Assembly (NCBI RefSeq): GCF_001424225.1
Contig: NZ_LMOR01000003.1
Span: 499,006 to 563,005 of the forward strand
DNA: 64,000 bases
Reading direction: 5' to 3'
Source of the DNA: Microbacterium sp. Leaf151
Lineage (GTDB): Bacteria; Actinomycetota; Actinomycetes; Actinomycetales; Microbacteriaceae
In this document: positions 26,249-34,176 of the stretch, piece after piece
Layout of the letters: each line of letters opens with the position of its first letter
Numbering within the stretch: position 1 is the stretch's first letter
The notes under the pieces: generated by a model
What the model saw: the letters and a program-made list of their open reading frames with translations, nothing else
What the model was told of the DNA's origin: nothing
The model's database searches: none
Made by a program: the position numbers and the translations under genes

Positions 26249-26358
26249 CGTCGAGACTGCTCGTCTTCGCTCACGGAAGACGGGTCGGCATCCGTTGCTC
26301 GCCGAGGTAGCAGGGACGCGCCCCCGCGATCCGTGAGATTTCGCTCCCGAAGCGGCAG

Positions 26359-26397
26359 CGCCCTCGTCGCCCTGCGGGTCGACGGGCGACGAGGGCG
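26359..26397. terminator. Bidirectional terminator hairpin
   Basis: A perfect 14-bp stem (26359-26372 with 26384-26397) between the convergent HxlR and NTF2-like genes. Nothing else was seen in 26249-26462. Confidence 0.8.
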
Positions 26398-26462
26398 GGA
26401 CCGCCCCGCACGCCGGGGTGACCAGTTGTTTCGACCTGGCCGCCCCGGCGCGGGCCGCGCGC

Positions 26463-26900
26463 TCAGGCGGGGAGGGCGGCCGTGGCCGCCTCGGCGACCT
26501 TCGCGGTGTCGACGAACTGCTCGAATCGCACGATGAGTCCGCCCCGCACCACGAAGTGGTGAGCAACGCGCACGTCGAGGTCCTTGTTCGTGGCCTTGTT
26601 CGTGGCAGTGTAACGAGCCAGCACGACGACGTTCTCACCGTCGACGACATAGGTGTCGTCGTGGGCGGCCCATCCGTCCCAATCCCTGCCCAGGATCTCC
26701 ATCACGTTCGAGGTGACGCCGTGAGGGGTGCGATACGTGCCCGCGAGCGGGAACCCCGCCATCTCGGTCCACTCGACGTCGGGGGCCATCGTGGCGCGGA
26801 GCGCCTCGAGGTCGCCCGCCGCCGACGCGAGGTACTGACGGCGCACCACGTCGCGAGGCGCTGGCGACGTGTCGAAATCGGATTCGGTGTTCAGCCCCAT
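26463..26900 (-). CDS. NTF2-like / SnoaL-type protein
   Basis: A 145-residue alpha+beta barrel protein of the NTF2-like superfamily, with the helical start VRRQYLASAAGDLEALRATM, then APDVEWTEMAGFPLAGTYR and the late strand pair VAHHFVVRGGLIVRFEQFVD. Such proteins are small isomerases, hydrolases or binding proteins. Its start overlaps the stop of the MBL-fold gene by ten bases, so the two are coupled and probably act on one substrate. Confidence 0.85.
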   Translation of the reverse strand: MGLNTESDFDTSPAPRDVVRRQYLASAAGDLEALRATMAPDVEWTEMAGFPLAGTYRTPHGVTSNVMEILGRDWDGWAAHDDTYVVDGENVVVLARYTATNKATNKDLDVRVAHHFVVRGGLIVRFEQFVDTAKVAEAATAALPA

Positions 26901-27697
26901 GTCATCTCACCCTTCGCAACCTTCGGCCCGATCTGGGCCGCGATCAGCATGCCTGACTCAGGGTATCGATCGACGAGCGCTGCGGTGATGGCTGCGCCAT
27001 CCGGAGACGGTACGACGAGACTCTCGAAGTTCGCGAGGTATTCACGCGTGTAGTCGATCGCGCCGACGTCGTTCGGCGTTCCGGGGAGTCGATGGCCGGC
27101 GATCACGACCGCCGGGTCGAGGCTCTTCATCTCGTCGAGGGCGGTGATCCAGGCGGTGCGGAGTTCCGGGGTGGCGGTATCCGCGGTCCAGACGTGCTCC
27201 TGCTGGAAGACCAGAACGCCACCCAGGACGGTGCGGCTTTCCGCGTGCCACAGGTAATGCCGGTCTGAGAGCGGGGCCGACCCGCCGCGGAGCTCGAGCC
27301 GCTCACCATCGATGTGGATGGCGTCGTCCTCGAACGGGGTCAGGGGGGTGAGACGGGTCGGCAGGTTCGCGCCGAGCGCCGCCCACGCCCGCAGCTTGCC
27401 CTCGAAGGATGCCGCGATGTGCTCGATCACGATCGGGGTGGCGACCAGTTCGGCATCCGGGAAGGCGTCCGCGAGGACCTCGAGGCCGAAGTAATAGTCG
27501 GGGTCGGCGTGGCTGACGAACACCGTCGTGAGCTTCTTACCGGAGTCGAGTACGGCGGCAGCCAGGCGGTGCCCGTCAGCCAGCGTGAAACCGGCGTCGA
27601 TCAGGACAGCCTCGGTCTCGCCGGTGACGAGGACAGCAGACTTGTTCTTCGATCCGACCGGGAAGTCCAGATCGAAGACCTCGAAAGTGAGTGACAT
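26891..27697 (-). CDS. MBL-fold protein with incomplete metal-binding motif
   Basis: A 268-residue metallo-beta-lactamase fold protein (VLIDAGFTLADGHRL, then FVSHADPDYYFG at 60-71, then the late VIAGHRLPGT). The canonical HxHxDH is H63-A-D65-P-D67-Y68 here: the second and last positions are not His, so a normal binuclear zinc site is unlikely. A subgroup of MBL proteins with this SHADPDYYFG motif exists in actinobacteria (recollection). Start 27697 has AAGGA upstream. It is transcribed away from a 22-bp palindrome and is coupled to the NTF2-like gene. Confidence 0.8.
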   Translation of the reverse strand: MSLTFEVFDLDFPVGSKNKSAVLVTGETEAVLIDAGFTLADGHRLAAAVLDSGKKLTTVFVSHADPDYYFGLEVLADAFPDAELVATPIVIEHIAASFEGKLRAWAALGANLPTRLTPLTPFEDDAIHIDGERLELRGGSAPLSDRHYLWHAESRTVLGGVLVFQQEHVWTADTATPELRTAWITALDEMKSLDPAVVIAGHRLPGTPNDVGAIDYTREYLANFESLVVPSPDGAAITAALVDRYPESGMLIAAQIGPKVAKGEMTWG

Positions 27698-27778
27698 GGC
27701 AGTGAGTGATCCTTCCTGAGGGGCACCCGGAAACCGCACCGGGTCATCCGCTCCGTTGAGCGGTGTGACCCTCTCAAC

Positions 27779-27800
27779 AATAGCTGACTAGTCAGCTATT
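27779..27800. promoter_or_regulatory. Perfect 22-bp palindromic operator
   Basis: The half-site AATAGCTGACT is followed at once by its exact complement, a 22-base perfect dyad centred between 27789 and 27790. It lies 82 bases upstream of the MBL-fold start and 40 bases past the MarR stop. It probably covers the promoter of the MBL/NTF2-like pair and binds the adjacent MarR. Confidence 0.75.
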
Positions 27801-27839
27801 CCCGCAGGATCGATCCGCACGTTCCCCGGGGTCCCGGGG

Positions 27840-28334
27840 TCATGGCATGGGGGGAAGAGACCGTGCGGCGCTGATGCTGAGGGCGCGAACGGAACGCGCG
27901 AAGTCTGCCGCCTGGTCGGCACCGAGAACGTCGACGATGTGCCGCTCGATGTTGCGAGCATGCAGCGCGCTCGCTCGCAGTAAGAGGGTGCGTCCCGCGG
28001 GTGTCAGCGTGATCAACTGCACGCGTGCGTCGGTCTCCGACGGGGTGCGCGCGACGAGTCCCTGGTCCACCCCGCGCTGGACGAGACGGGTTGCGCCGCC
28101 GGAGGTGAGGACCCTGCCCTGGGCGATGTCGCGCACAGGAAGCCCGCCGTCTCCGCTGCGCCCCACCATGAGCAGGAGTTCGAAGAGGGTGTGGCTGAGG
28201 CCCGTCTCGGATTCGAGGTCGCGACCGAGAATGTATTCGAGTCGATTCGCCGCGCCCATCAGCCGGCCGAAGATGAGGATGCGCGGATCGTTGGCTGCTT
28301 CCAGCGGCGTGCGGAACGTGGGGTCGGCGGTCAC
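27840..28334 (-). CDS. MarR-family transcriptional regulator
   Basis: A 164-residue MarR-type protein: helical start FGRLMGAANRLEYILGRDLE, winged helix LPVRDIAQGRVLTSGGATRL and GLVARTPSETDARVQLITLT, and a C-terminal helix with two RS-rich turns. The gene lies upstream of, and on the same strand as, the MBL/NTF2-like pair, and the perfect palindrome sits between them, so it is the likely repressor of the pair. Confidence 0.87.
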   Translation of the reverse strand: MTADPTFRTPLEAANDPRILIFGRLMGAANRLEYILGRDLESETGLSHTLFELLLMVGRSGDGGLPVRDIAQGRVLTSGGATRLVQRGVDQGLVARTPSETDARVQLITLTPAGRTLLLRASALHARNIERHIVDVLGADQAADFARSVRALSISAARSLPPMP

Positions 28335-28425
28335 CCCCCGATGATAGGGCGGTCCGCCAATTCGCCTCGTGGCCCGACAACCGCCCCGCGTGGGTTCGAT
28401 CGCGTCGCATGTCTAGACTTCGTAG

Positions 28426-29109
28426 ATGGCTGTCACGGACGATGCGATCATCCGCATCAAGGGAATGATCACCTCCGGTGAGCTCGGTCCCGGTGATCGA
28501 CTTCCCCCCGAGAAGGAACTCGGGGAGAAGCTCGGCGTGTCGCGCAACTCTCTGCGAGAGGCGGTCAAGGCGCTCGAAGTCATCCGCGTCTTGGACGTCA
28601 GGCGTGGCGACGGCACGTACGTGACCAGTCTGGAGCCGCGCCTGCTTCTCGAGGCTCTGAGCTTCGTCGTCGACCTCCACACGGATCGCTCGATCCTGGA
28701 GGCGTTCGAAGTTCGGCGCATGCTCGAACCCGCGGCCGCGAGCATCGCGGCGGTCCGTCTCACCGACGAGCACCTCGCGCGACTGGACGCTCTCCTCAAC
28801 GAAATCGACGAGACCGTGACCATCGAAGACTTGGTGCAGCATGACCTGGCCTTTCATCAAGGGATCGTCGAAGCAGCAGGGAACGAGTATCTGAGCCGGC
28901 TGGTGGAATCGATGCAGAGCAGCACCCTGCGAGCGCGCATCTGGCGGGGGATTACTCAGCAAGGCGCCGTCGATCGGACGATCGCCGAGCATCGGGCGAT
29001 CTTGGAATCCCTGCGACGCCGCGATGCACAACTGTCGGCGGCGCTGTGCCTGACCCATATCGCGGGAATCGAGCAGTGGATCCGCGACGCGTCCTCGAGT
29101 GGTGCATGA
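28426..29109 (+). CDS. FadR-subfamily GntR regulator, probable L-fucose regulator
   Basis: A 227-residue regulator with an N-terminal winged helix (GDRLPPEKELGEKLGVSRNS, residues about 25-44, then LREAVKALEVIRVLDVRRGD) and a C-terminal all-helical FCD domain with metal-site residues in the FEVRRMLEP, HDLAFHQGI and AEHRAI segments. FadR-type regulators usually bind sugar-acid metabolites. It is followed 79 bases later by the lactonase gene and heads the fucose cluster, so it is the best candidate for its repressor. The effector could be L-fuconate or a keto-deoxy acid (inference). Confidence 0.85.
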   Translation: MAVTDDAIIRIKGMITSGELGPGDRLPPEKELGEKLGVSRNSLREAVKALEVIRVLDVRRGDGTYVTSLEPRLLLEALSFVVDLHTDRSILEAFEVRRMLEPAAASIAAVRLTDEHLARLDALLNEIDETVTIEDLVQHDLAFHQGIVEAAGNEYLSRLVESMQSSTLRARIWRGITQQGAVDRTIAEHRAILESLRRRDAQLSAALCLTHIAGIEQWIRDASSSGA

Positions 29110-29188
29110 GGATCGGCGGAGCCGAGTCGGTTCGGACCGCGATCATCGCGCGTCGCCTCCTGCACAGCTCGCGAGAGGTCGGACTGCC

Positions 29189-30049
29189 ATGACGACACTT
29201 CTTGACACCCATGTGCACGTCTGGGGTGGGTCGACCATCGCCTATCCCTGGCTTGCCGAGGTCCCTGACCTCGGTCGTGTGTGCGCGCCGCACCAGATCG
29301 ACCGAGCTGATGCTCTGACGACACGCATGGTGGCGGTCGAGGCAGACGCGGCGCCTACCGACCGCCTGAGTGAGGCGCAGTGGATCGCCGGCCTGCAGAA
29401 TGAGTGGCCCGAGCTTGCGGCAATCGTGGCAGGCGTGGATCTCGGCGGCGACGTTCCGCGTCAGCTCGACGCGCTGTCGCAGATCGACCTGGTCGTCGGA
29501 GTACGCCATCAGCTGCAGTCCGAACCAGCGGAGTCTTGGCGGGTGGACGCGATCTCCGCCGGCTTGGCAGAACTTGCACGTCGAGGGTGGACGTTCGATG
29601 CGTGCGTTCGGCATCGGCAGCTTCCCGCCTTCCTCGAGATCGCCCGGTCGAGCCCAGGGTCCAAGATCGTCATCGATCATCTGGGCAAGCCCCCCGTCGA
29701 TGCGGGGATCGCGAGCGCCGAGGGACTGGCGTGGAAGGACTCCATCCAGCGACTCGCGGAGCTCCCCAACGTCACGGTCAAGATCTCGGGTCTGGCGGCC
29801 GAGTCGACGGACGAAGCGTCCTTCGACGCGAACGCGGATGCGTTCATCGCTGCGGCAGTCGAGGCGTTCGGTGTCGAGCGGTCGATGATCGGAAGCGATT
29901 GGCCCGTCAGCGCCGTGCTCGGCGGAAGATCCACGACGTCGGGGTGGGTCGAGAGAGTCCGGCGTGCGGTCTTTCCCACCCCCGAGGAGTGGGATCTCCT
30001 CGCGGGTGGTGTCGGCGAGCGCTTCTACGGCCTTGCGCCGGCGCGATGA
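29189..30049 (+). CDS. Amidohydrolase family protein, probable L-fucono-lactonase
   Basis: A 286-residue amidohydrolase of the COG3618 type. It has the N-terminal metal motif DTHVHVW, the VVGVRHQLQ segment, the metal His in KIVIDHLGKPP, and C-terminal GSDWPVS with the catalytic Asp. Characterised members hydrolyse L-fucono-1,5-lactone, L-rhamnono-lactone or 4-sulfomuconolactone. With a fuconate dehydratase and the two downstream steps encoded next door, L-fuconolactonase is the simplest reading. ATG 29189 is preferred over an upstream frame because DTHVHV should be near the start. Confidence 0.87.
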   Translation: MTTLLDTHVHVWGGSTIAYPWLAEVPDLGRVCAPHQIDRADALTTRMVAVEADAAPTDRLSEAQWIAGLQNEWPELAAIVAGVDLGGDVPRQLDALSQIDLVVGVRHQLQSEPAESWRVDAISAGLAELARRGWTFDACVRHRQLPAFLEIARSSPGSKIVIDHLGKPPVDAGIASAEGLAWKDSIQRLAELPNVTVKISGLAAESTDEASFDANADAFIAAAVEAFGVERSMIGSDWPVSAVLGGRSTTSGWVERVRRAVFPTPEEWDLLAGGVGERFYGLAPAR

Positions 30050-30058
30050 GAAGCGCTT

Positions 30059-30091
30059 CGGCCCGACGGCTCTGATGGCTCCGTCGGGCCG
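30059..30091. terminator. Bidirectional terminator hairpin
   Basis: An 11-bp stem (CGGCCCGACGG at 30059-30069 with its complement at 30081-30091) ten bases after the lactonase stop, between it and the convergent SDR gene. Confidence 0.75.
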
Positions 30092-30175
30092 GCGCTCGCG
30101 CGGAAGGATCACGCGAAGGAAGCCACTCCCGGGGGGACGGAGCCGGCTCCTCGACCTGTGATCGCGGCGATCTCG

Positions 30176-30943
30176 TCAGTGCTGCGGTGACGGGATGGGT
30201 CGCATCCGCAGCGCCTGCATGCCACCGTCCACAGCCAGCGCCACCCCGCTCGTCGAGCCCGCACGGGGGCTGACCAGGTACGCGACCGCATCGGCGACCT
30301 CCTCGGCGGAGACGAGTCTGCCGTGGGGTTGGCGGGCGGCGAGGGCAACGCGTTCGCCCTCCGGGTCGGCGGCGGACTCCAGGAGTCGTTGGACCCACGG
30401 GGTGTCGGCCGTGCCGGGGTTCACGGCGTTGACGCGGATTCCCTCTCGGAGGTGGTCGGCGGCCATCGCCTTGGTCAGCGACAGCACGGCGCCCTTCGTA
30501 GCGCTGTACAGCGCCCGCTGGGGCAGGCCGGCGGTAGCCGCGATCGACGAGGTGTTGCAGATCGCCGCTGCGGATGACGCACGTAGGTACGGCAAGGCCG
30601 CCCGGGTCACGCGCGCGATGCCGATGACGTTGATGTCGAAGACCCGATGCCACTCGTCGTCCGAGTTGGCCGCGATGTCGCCCTGCGCCCCGATCCCGGC
30701 GTTGTTGACCACGATGTCGATACCCCCGAGGCCGCGAACGACATCCTCGATGGCAGCGGTGACGCTGCCGTCGCTCGAGACGTCGGCGTGCACGGCGAGA
30801 TCTGCCCACGGAGCACCCGCGGGGTTCAGATCCAGCACCGCCACTCGCGCCCCATCGGCGATCAGTCGGCGCGCGATGGCGCTGCCGATTCCGGAAGCGC
30901 CTCCGGTGACGATCGCGACCAGCCCTTCGAGCGGCTCAGCCAT
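30176..30943 (-). CDS. Short-chain dehydrogenase, probable 2-keto-3-deoxy-L-fuconate dehydrogenase
   Basis: A 255-residue classical SDR: the NAD-binding TGGASGIG (residues 14-21), the NNAG motif, the catalytic Ser in NTSSIAA, the catalytic pair in YSATK, and the PG/T segment after it. In the non-phosphorylative fucose pathway this enzyme oxidises 2-keto-3-deoxy-L-fuconate to the 2,4-diketo acid. Assignment rests on location: it overlaps the FAH-hydrolase gene by eight bases and the dehydratase is divergently encoded. Confidence 0.87.
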   Translation of the reverse strand: MAEPLEGLVAIVTGGASGIGSAIARRLIADGARVAVLDLNPAGAPWADLAVHADVSSDGSVTAAIEDVVRGLGGIDIVVNNAGIGAQGDIAANSDDEWHRVFDINVIGIARVTRAALPYLRASSAAAICNTSSIAATAGLPQRALYSATKGAVLSLTKAMAADHLREGIRVNAVNPGTADTPWVQRLLESAADPEGERVALAARQPHGRLVSAEEVADAVAYLVSPRAGSTSGVALAVDGGMQALRMRPIPSPQH

Positions 30944-31802
30944 GGTTCGTCCCGCGGCGGTCCGAGCCGACGTACGTCTGTCGCTGACGGCCCAACCCGT
31001 CGATCTCCACCTCGACGACGTCGCCGTGCGAGATGTACGGGAACCTCCCCGACAAGCCGACACCCTCTGGGGTCCCGGTGAGGATAAGGTCACCGGGCTC
31101 GAGGACGAGGAACTGGCTGAGCTCCCACACCACGGTGTCGATCGCGAAGATGAGGTCGCTGGTACGAGAATCCTGGCGAGGTTCCCCATTGACCCACGAC
31201 CGCAGCCGCACGTCGTCCGCGTCGATCTCATCGGGTGTCACCAACCACGGCCCGATGGGAAGGAAGCCCGGTCCGCACTTCCCTTTGGACCACTGGCCCC
31301 CCGAGACAGACAGTTGCCAGTCGCGCTCGGAGAGGTCGTTGGCCAGGACGAACCCGGCGATGTGTTCCCGCGAGTTCTCCGGCGAGTCGAGATAGCTCGC
31401 GCGCGAGCCGATGACGATTCCCAGCTCGACCTCCCAGTCCAGCTTGACGCTCCCCGGGGGGATCGCGACGTCGTCGTCGGGGCCGACCACCGTGTTGGGC
31501 GCTTTCAGAAAGAGGACGAGGTTCTCCGGTGGCGTCGATCCCGACTCGGCGGCGTGGGCCGCATAGTTCATACCGACGCAGTACACGGCCGAGGGGCGTC
31601 CGATGGGAGCGCCGATTCGACCACCGCTGGGCAACTCCGGAAGGATCCCGCGTTCGACGGCGTCGGCCGCGCGGGCGATGCCGCCCGAGGCGAAGAACGC
31701 CCCGTCGAGGTCGGGCGTCAGCGGGCGGAGGTCGAGGACGCGATCGTCTTCGATGACAACGGGAACTTCATCGCCGAAGCTTCCCAGACGTGCGAAACGC
31801 AT
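30936..31802 (-). CDS. Fumarylacetoacetate-hydrolase family protein, probable 2,4-diketo-3-deoxy-L-fuconate hydrolase
   Basis: A 288-residue FAH-fold enzyme: YCVGMNYAAHAAES, the metal-binding Glu residues in KLDWEVELGIVIG, and GFVLANDLSERDWQ. FAH enzymes split diketo acids; in this pathway the products are pyruvate and L-lactate. The gene lies first in a minus-strand pair with the SDR and is divergent from the fuconate dehydratase. The 128 bases between contain two perfect inverted repeats and a clear promoter for the other direction. Confidence 0.88.
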   Translation of the reverse strand: MRFARLGSFGDEVPVVIEDDRVLDLRPLTPDLDGAFFASGGIARAADAVERGILPELPSGGRIGAPIGRPSAVYCVGMNYAAHAAESGSTPPENLVLFLKAPNTVVGPDDDVAIPPGSVKLDWEVELGIVIGSRASYLDSPENSREHIAGFVLANDLSERDWQLSVSGGQWSKGKCGPGFLPIGPWLVTPDEIDADDVRLRSWVNGEPRQDSRTSDLIFAIDTVVWELSQFLVLEPGDLILTGTPEGVGLSGRFPYISHGDVVEVEIDGLGRQRQTYVGSDRRGTNHG

Positions 31803-31832
31803 AATCGAGTCTTCCTTAAGGTCGGAACTCTG

Positions 31833-31881
31833 CGGAGCACGGATGTGCTCCGATGGGCCAATCGTCCCACAACTGGGACGA
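31833..31881. promoter_or_regulatory. Two inverted repeats, candidate operators of the fucose genes
   Basis: CGGAGCAC-GGAT-GTGCTCCG (31833-31852) and TCGTCCCA-CAAC-TGGGACGA (31862-31881) are both perfect 8-bp dyads with four-base centres. They lie between the FAH start and the dehydratase promoter; the second dyad touches its -35 box. They suit a dimeric FadR-type repressor, although each could also fold as RNA. Confidence 0.55.
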
Positions 31882-31882
31882 C

Positions 31883-31911
31883 TTGACCTTCATACATCCC
31901 ATGTTTATAGT
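31883..31911 (+). promoter_or_regulatory. Promoter of the fuconate dehydratase-transport operon
   Basis: TTGACC at 31883-31888 and TATAGT at 31906-31911 are separated by 17 bases, close to the vegetative sigma consensus. The start codon follows 20 bases after the -10 box, leaving a short leader with AGAGGAAG. Confidence 0.7.
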
Positions 31912-31930
31912 CGGTGGCGGAGAGGAAGAC

Positions 31931-33226
31931 ATGGCTGTCATCACCGATGTCGAGACGATCGACATCCGATTCCCCACGTCCCTGAGTCTTGACGGCTCCG
32001 ACGCGATGAATCTCGACCCCGATTACTCGGCGGCGTACGTGATCATTCACACGGATGCCGCTGACCACCTCGAGGGGCACGCGTTCGTCTTTACGATCGG
32101 TCGAGGCAACGATGTGGAGGTCGCCGCGATCGATGCGACGCGCGGACACCTCATCGGGCAAGACCTCGACGTGCTGCTGAAAGACATGGCAGCCACTGCT
32201 CGGCTGCTGATGGACGACTCGCAGCTGAGGTGGCTCGGGCCCGACAAGGGCGTCATGCACATGGCGGTCGGCGCGGTCCTCAACGCGCTCTGGGATCTGC
32301 GCGCGAAGCGCGCGGGTGAGCCGCTGTGGCTGCATCTGTCGCGGCTGACGAGCGAGGAGATCGTCTCGCTGGTCGACTTCCGCTACTTGTCCGACGCGCT
32401 GACGCCCGAGGAAGCGCTCAGCATCCTCCGCGCGGCAGAGAGCGGCAGGGCCGAGCGCATCGATCAGCTCCTCGAGCACGGGTACCCGGCGTACACGACG
32501 ACGCCCGGATGGCTGGGCTACTCGGACGAGAAGCTCGCTCGGCTGTGCAAGGAAGCGGTCGCCGACGGGTTCCCCCAGATCAAGCTCAAGGTGGGCGCCG
32601 ACCTGGACGACGACAAGCGGCGGATGCGCATAGCCCGGGAGTGCGTCGGTCCTGACTTCCCCGTCGCCATCGATGCGAACCAACGGTGGGATGTCGCGGA
32701 GGCGATCGACTGGGTGACGGCGCTTGCCGAGTTCGACCCGGCGTGGATCGAAGAGCCCACCAGCCCCGACGACATCCTCGGACATGCGGCGATCGCCCGC
32801 GCGGTGGCGCCCATCCGTGTGGCGACCGGCGAGCACGTGCCCAACCGTGTGGTCTTCAAGCAGATGCTGCAGGCGGGTGCGATCTCCGTGATGCAGATCG
32901 ATGCGACTCGGGTCGGCGGGGTGGCCGAGAACATCGCCAACCTTCTGCTCGCGGCCAAGTTCGGGGTACCCGTGTGCCCGCACGCGGGCGGCGTCGGGCT
33001 GTGCGAAGCGGTCCAGCACCTCTCGATGTTCGACTTCGTCGCTGTCTCCGGTTCTCTGGACGGGCGAATGATCGAGTTCGTCGATCACCTGCACGAGCAT
33101 TTCGTCACCCCGACCGTGATCCGCCGGGGACGCTACATGGCACCGATCGCGGCGGGAGCCGGCACGGAGATGTTGCGCGCCTCGATCGCCGAATACACCT
33201 GGACGCCGGAGCAGGTGCGCGTATGA
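31931..33226 (+). CDS. L-fuconate dehydratase, enolase superfamily
   Basis: A 431-residue enolase-superfamily enzyme matching L-fuconate dehydratase from the N-terminus ([20 protein letters not shown]) on. Catalytic and metal residues are visible: the KLKVG pair (about 218-220), Asp in AIDANQRWD, Glu in [10 protein letters not shown], Glu in TGEHVPN and the His in CPHAGGVGL. It dehydrates L-fuconate to 2-keto-3-deoxy-L-fuconate. It starts the plus-strand operon; the next gene overlaps it as ATGA. Confidence 0.93.
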   Translation: MAVITDVETIDIRFPTSLSLDGSDAMNLDPDYSAAYVIIHTDAADHLEGHAFVFTIGRGNDVEVAAIDATRGHLIGQDLDVLLKDMAATARLLMDDSQLRWLGPDKGVMHMAVGAVLNALWDLRAKRAGEPLWLHLSRLTSEEIVSLVDFRYLSDALTPEEALSILRAAESGRAERIDQLLEHGYPAYTTTPGWLGYSDEKLARLCKEAVADGFPQIKLKVGADLDDDKRRMRIARECVGPDFPVAIDANQRWDVAEAIDWVTALAEFDPAWIEEPTSPDDILGHAAIARAVAPIRVATGEHVPNRVVFKQMLQAGAISVMQIDATRVGGVAENIANLLLAAKFGVPVCPHAGGVGLCEAVQHLSMFDFVAVSGSLDGRMIEFVDHLHEHFVTPTVIRRGRYMAPIAAGAGTEMLRASIAEYTWTPEQVRV

Positions 33227-34176
33227 CCGCGCCCATGAGTCGGCTCGGCTTCGGGGGAGCGCCGGTTGGGAACCTCTACCGGGCGGTCACCGACCAGCAG
33301 GCTCACGATGCGTTGGAGCAGGCCTGGGCGGCGGGCATCCGTTACTTCGACACGGCCCCGCACTACGGACTCGGTCTCTCGGAACGACGCCTCGGCGCAT
33401 TCCTGAAGGAAAAGCCTCGGCATGAGTTCGTGATCTCCACCAAGGTCGGACGCCTGCTCGAACCGAATCCTTCTTTCGCGGGCGGCACAGACCTCGACAA
33501 CGGATTCGATGTGCCGGACGATCTCGTCCGACGCTTCGACCCGACGATCTCCGGGGTGCGCCAGAGCCTGGAGGCGTCCCTGGAGCGCACGGGTCTCGAC
33601 AGCTTCGACATCCTGTTCCTCCACGACCCCGACGTCTACGACCTGGAGGCGGGCCTGTCGTCCGGGCTCCCCGCCCTCGATACGCTTCGCGACGAAGGGC
33701 TCGTCCGTCAGATCGGTGTCGGTGTCAACGACGCCGCGACCGCCACGCGCGCCGTCCGTGAGGCGAGCCTCGATCTCGTGATGATCGCCGGGCGTTACAC
33801 GTTGCTCGATCAGGAGGCGGAGCGGGAGTTGTTCCCGGCCTGCACCTCACAGGGAACCCGCGTCGTGGCTGCGGCGCCTTACAACTCCGGCCTTCTCGCG
33901 ACGGCCACGCCCCAAGCGGGTGCCACCTACGACTACGGAGCGGTACCGGACAGCATCCGCGAGCGCGTGAGTGACATCGCCGAGATCTGTGCGGCCCATG
34001 GTGTGGAGCTGCCCGTGGCGGCACTCCAGTTTCCGCTGCGGCACCCGCTCGTGGCATCCGTGGTCGTGGGATCGGCGCGTGCCGAGGCGATCGCCGAGAA
34101 CGCGGCTCGCCTCGAGGCGCCCGTGCCCGACCAGCTGTGGGTCGACATCGAGGCATACAGGGAGGCAACGCGATGA
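33223..34176 (+). CDS. Aldo/keto reductase, probable L-fucose dehydrogenase
   Basis: A 317-residue AKR barrel: [11 protein letters not shown] at the start, the catalytic Asp/Tyr in [18 protein letters not shown], Lys in ISTKVGR and His in LFLHDPD. It belongs to the D-threo-aldose 1-dehydrogenase / L-fucose dehydrogenase group by overall pattern. It would oxidise L-fucose to the lactone, the first step of the pathway. It overlaps both the dehydratase and the ABC ATPase genes by ATGA, so the four genes are tightly coupled. Confidence 0.88.
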   Translation: MTAPMSRLGFGGAPVGNLYRAVTDQQAHDALEQAWAAGIRYFDTAPHYGLGLSERRLGAFLKEKPRHEFVISTKVGRLLEPNPSFAGGTDLDNGFDVPDDLVRRFDPTISGVRQSLEASLERTGLDSFDILFLHDPDVYDLEAGLSSGLPALDTLRDEGLVRQIGVGVNDAATATRAVREASLDLVMIAGRYTLLDQEAERELFPACTSQGTRVVAAAPYNSGLLATATPQAGATYDYGAVPDSIRERVSDIAEICAAHGVELPVAALQFPLRHPLVASVVVGSARAEAIAENAARLEAPVPDQLWVDIEAYREATR

